Part shown: positions 5,926-6,442 of the stretch, piece after piece
Numbering within the stretch: position 1 is the stretch's first letter
Layout of the letters: each line of letters starts with the position of its first letter
From: Burkholderiaceae bacterium
GTDB taxonomy: Bacteria; Pseudomonadota; Gammaproteobacteria; Burkholderiales; Burkholderiaceae_D
Reading direction: 5' to 3'
Assembly (NCBI GenBank): GCA_019752915.1
Contig: JAIELO010000320.1
Location: 1-6,442 of the forward strand
Length of the DNA stretch: 6,442 nt
Made by a program: the position numbers and the translations under genes
The notes under the pieces: model-generated
Database searches by the model: none
What the model saw: the letters and a program-made list of their open reading frames with translations, nothing else
Told to the model about the DNA's origin: nothing

Positions 5926-6442
5926 ATGACGGAACAGTGGATCAATCAGGTATTTTGCGAGGATGCGTTAGCCGGACTGGCGCGCATCCCGGATGGTGCT
6001 GTTGATCTGATCCTGACCGATCCGCCCTACAACCTCGGTAAGGACTACGGCAACGATTCCGACAGCCAGACGGTGGAAGACTATCTGCGCTGGACCGAAC
6101 AGTGGATCGATGCCGCGCTGCCCAAGCTCAAACCGAACGGCAGCCTGTACATCTTTCTGACGTGGCGCTTTTCGCCGGAGATCTTCGTGCTGCTGAAACA
6201 GCGCATGACGATGATGAACGAGATTATCTGGGACCGCCGTGTGCCGTCGATGGGTGGCAGCGTGCGCAGCTTCTCGTCGGTGCATGACACCATCGGCTTC
6301 TTCGTGCGCCGCAAGGATTACTACTTCGATCTCGATGCGGTACGGATTCCCTACGATGCAGCCACCAAGAAAGCCCGTTCGCGCTCGATTTTCATTGGCG
6401 CCAAATGGCTGGAAGTGGGCTATAACCCGAAAGACCTGTGGA
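5926..6442 (+). CDS. DNA methyltransferase (N6-adenine or N4-cytosine), 5' part
   Basis: The first 172 residues of an amino-group DNA methyltransferase are present, and the frame runs off the window edge. The start MTEQWINQVFCEDALAGLARIPDGAVDLILTDPPYNLG carries catalytic motif IV as DPPY at residues 32-35. This is followed by a helix-strand unit (ALPKLKPNGSLYIFL) and IIWDRRVPSMGG with FSSVHDTIGFFVRRKDYYF (residues 101-135), a block like the corresponding part of CcrM and YhdJ. Motif IV near the N-terminus means the AdoMet-binding FxGxG motif should lie C-terminal, outside the window (beta-class order). DPPY favours adenine-N6 over cytosine-N4 methylation, though not decisively. The target sequence cannot be read from this. 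The ATG lies seven bases after the hisD stop, with no strong ribosome binding site, so co-transcription is likely. No restriction gene is visible. Codon use looks like that of the neighbours, so recent transfer is not evident. Confidence 0.88.
   Translation, partial: MTEQWINQVFCEDALAGLARIPDGAVDLILTDPPYNLGKDYGNDSDSQTVEDYLRWTEQWIDAALPKLKPNGSLYIFLTWRFSPEIFVLLKQRMTMMNEIIWDRRVPSMGGSVRSFSSVHDTIGFFVRRKDYYFDLDAVRIPYDAATKKARSRSIFIGAKWLEVGYNPKDLW
5929..6111 (+). repeat. two in-frame copies of an 18-base block in the methyltransferase
   Basis: ACGGAACAGTGGATCAAT (5929-5946) recurs as ACCGAACAGTGGATCGAT (6094-6111), with two mismatches and the same codon phase. The copies encode TEQWIN (residues 2-7) and TEQWID (57-62). 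They share 12 consecutive identical bases. This may be chance or a small internal copying event. Confidence 0.45.

Noticed and set aside
1..6442. CRISPR arrays, tRNA or rRNA genes, insertion sequences, integrase sites and the Neisseria DNA-uptake 10-mer
   Set aside because: By eye on both strands I found no regularly spaced long repeats, no transposase or integrase gene, no RNA gene, and no copy of the Neisseria uptake sequence. A covariance-model scan was not possible here.

Overview
The window is GC-rich, gene-dense DNA from a Gram-negative bacterium. All recognisable genes lie on the + strand. The gene order (end of an mla phospholipid-transport operon, a YadGH-type ABC exporter, ibaG, murA, hisG, hisD) and a short-form HisG point to a betaproteobacterium, of Burkholderiales or Neisseriales type. 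Genus cannot be settled from the sequence alone.

Layout. Bases 1-15 look like the last codons of an upstream gene, probably mlaC. An mlaB-like STAS-domain gene follows (27-482) and ends in a histidine-rich tail. The only sizeable non-coding stretch (483-681) holds a small hairpin, a consensus -10 box with no good -35, and an 11-bp direct repeat. It probably separates the mla operon from a second transcription unit. That unit runs yadG-like ATPase (682-1605), yadH-like permease (1602-2369, overlapping by 4 bases), ibaG (2423-2659), murA (2662-3912), hisG (3921-4583), hisD (4599-5918) and the 5' part of a DNA methyltransferase gene (5926 to beyond 6442). Gaps in this chain are 53 bases or fewer, so it is likely one operon.

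How the genes fit together. MlaB is the cytoplasmic regulatory subunit of the Mla ABC complex, which keeps the outer membrane lipid-asymmetric. YadGH is a separate ABC-2 exporter of unknown substrate. IbaG is a BolA-family partner of monothiol glutaredoxins. MurA starts peptidoglycan synthesis. HisG and HisD catalyse the first and last steps of histidine synthesis. Short HisG needs a HisZ subunit, which is not in this window.

Most genes are housekeeping and intact, with their catalytic residues present. The least expected item is a DPPY-motif DNA methyltransferase placed 7 bases after hisD, with no restriction endonuclease visible. Smaller curiosities are the repeat-encoded His tail of MlaB, a tandem copy of the last codons and stop of the permease gene, and the in-frame relation of hisG and hisD. 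No tRNA, rRNA, CRISPR array or insertion sequence was seen, and I found no convincing new multi-gene system.
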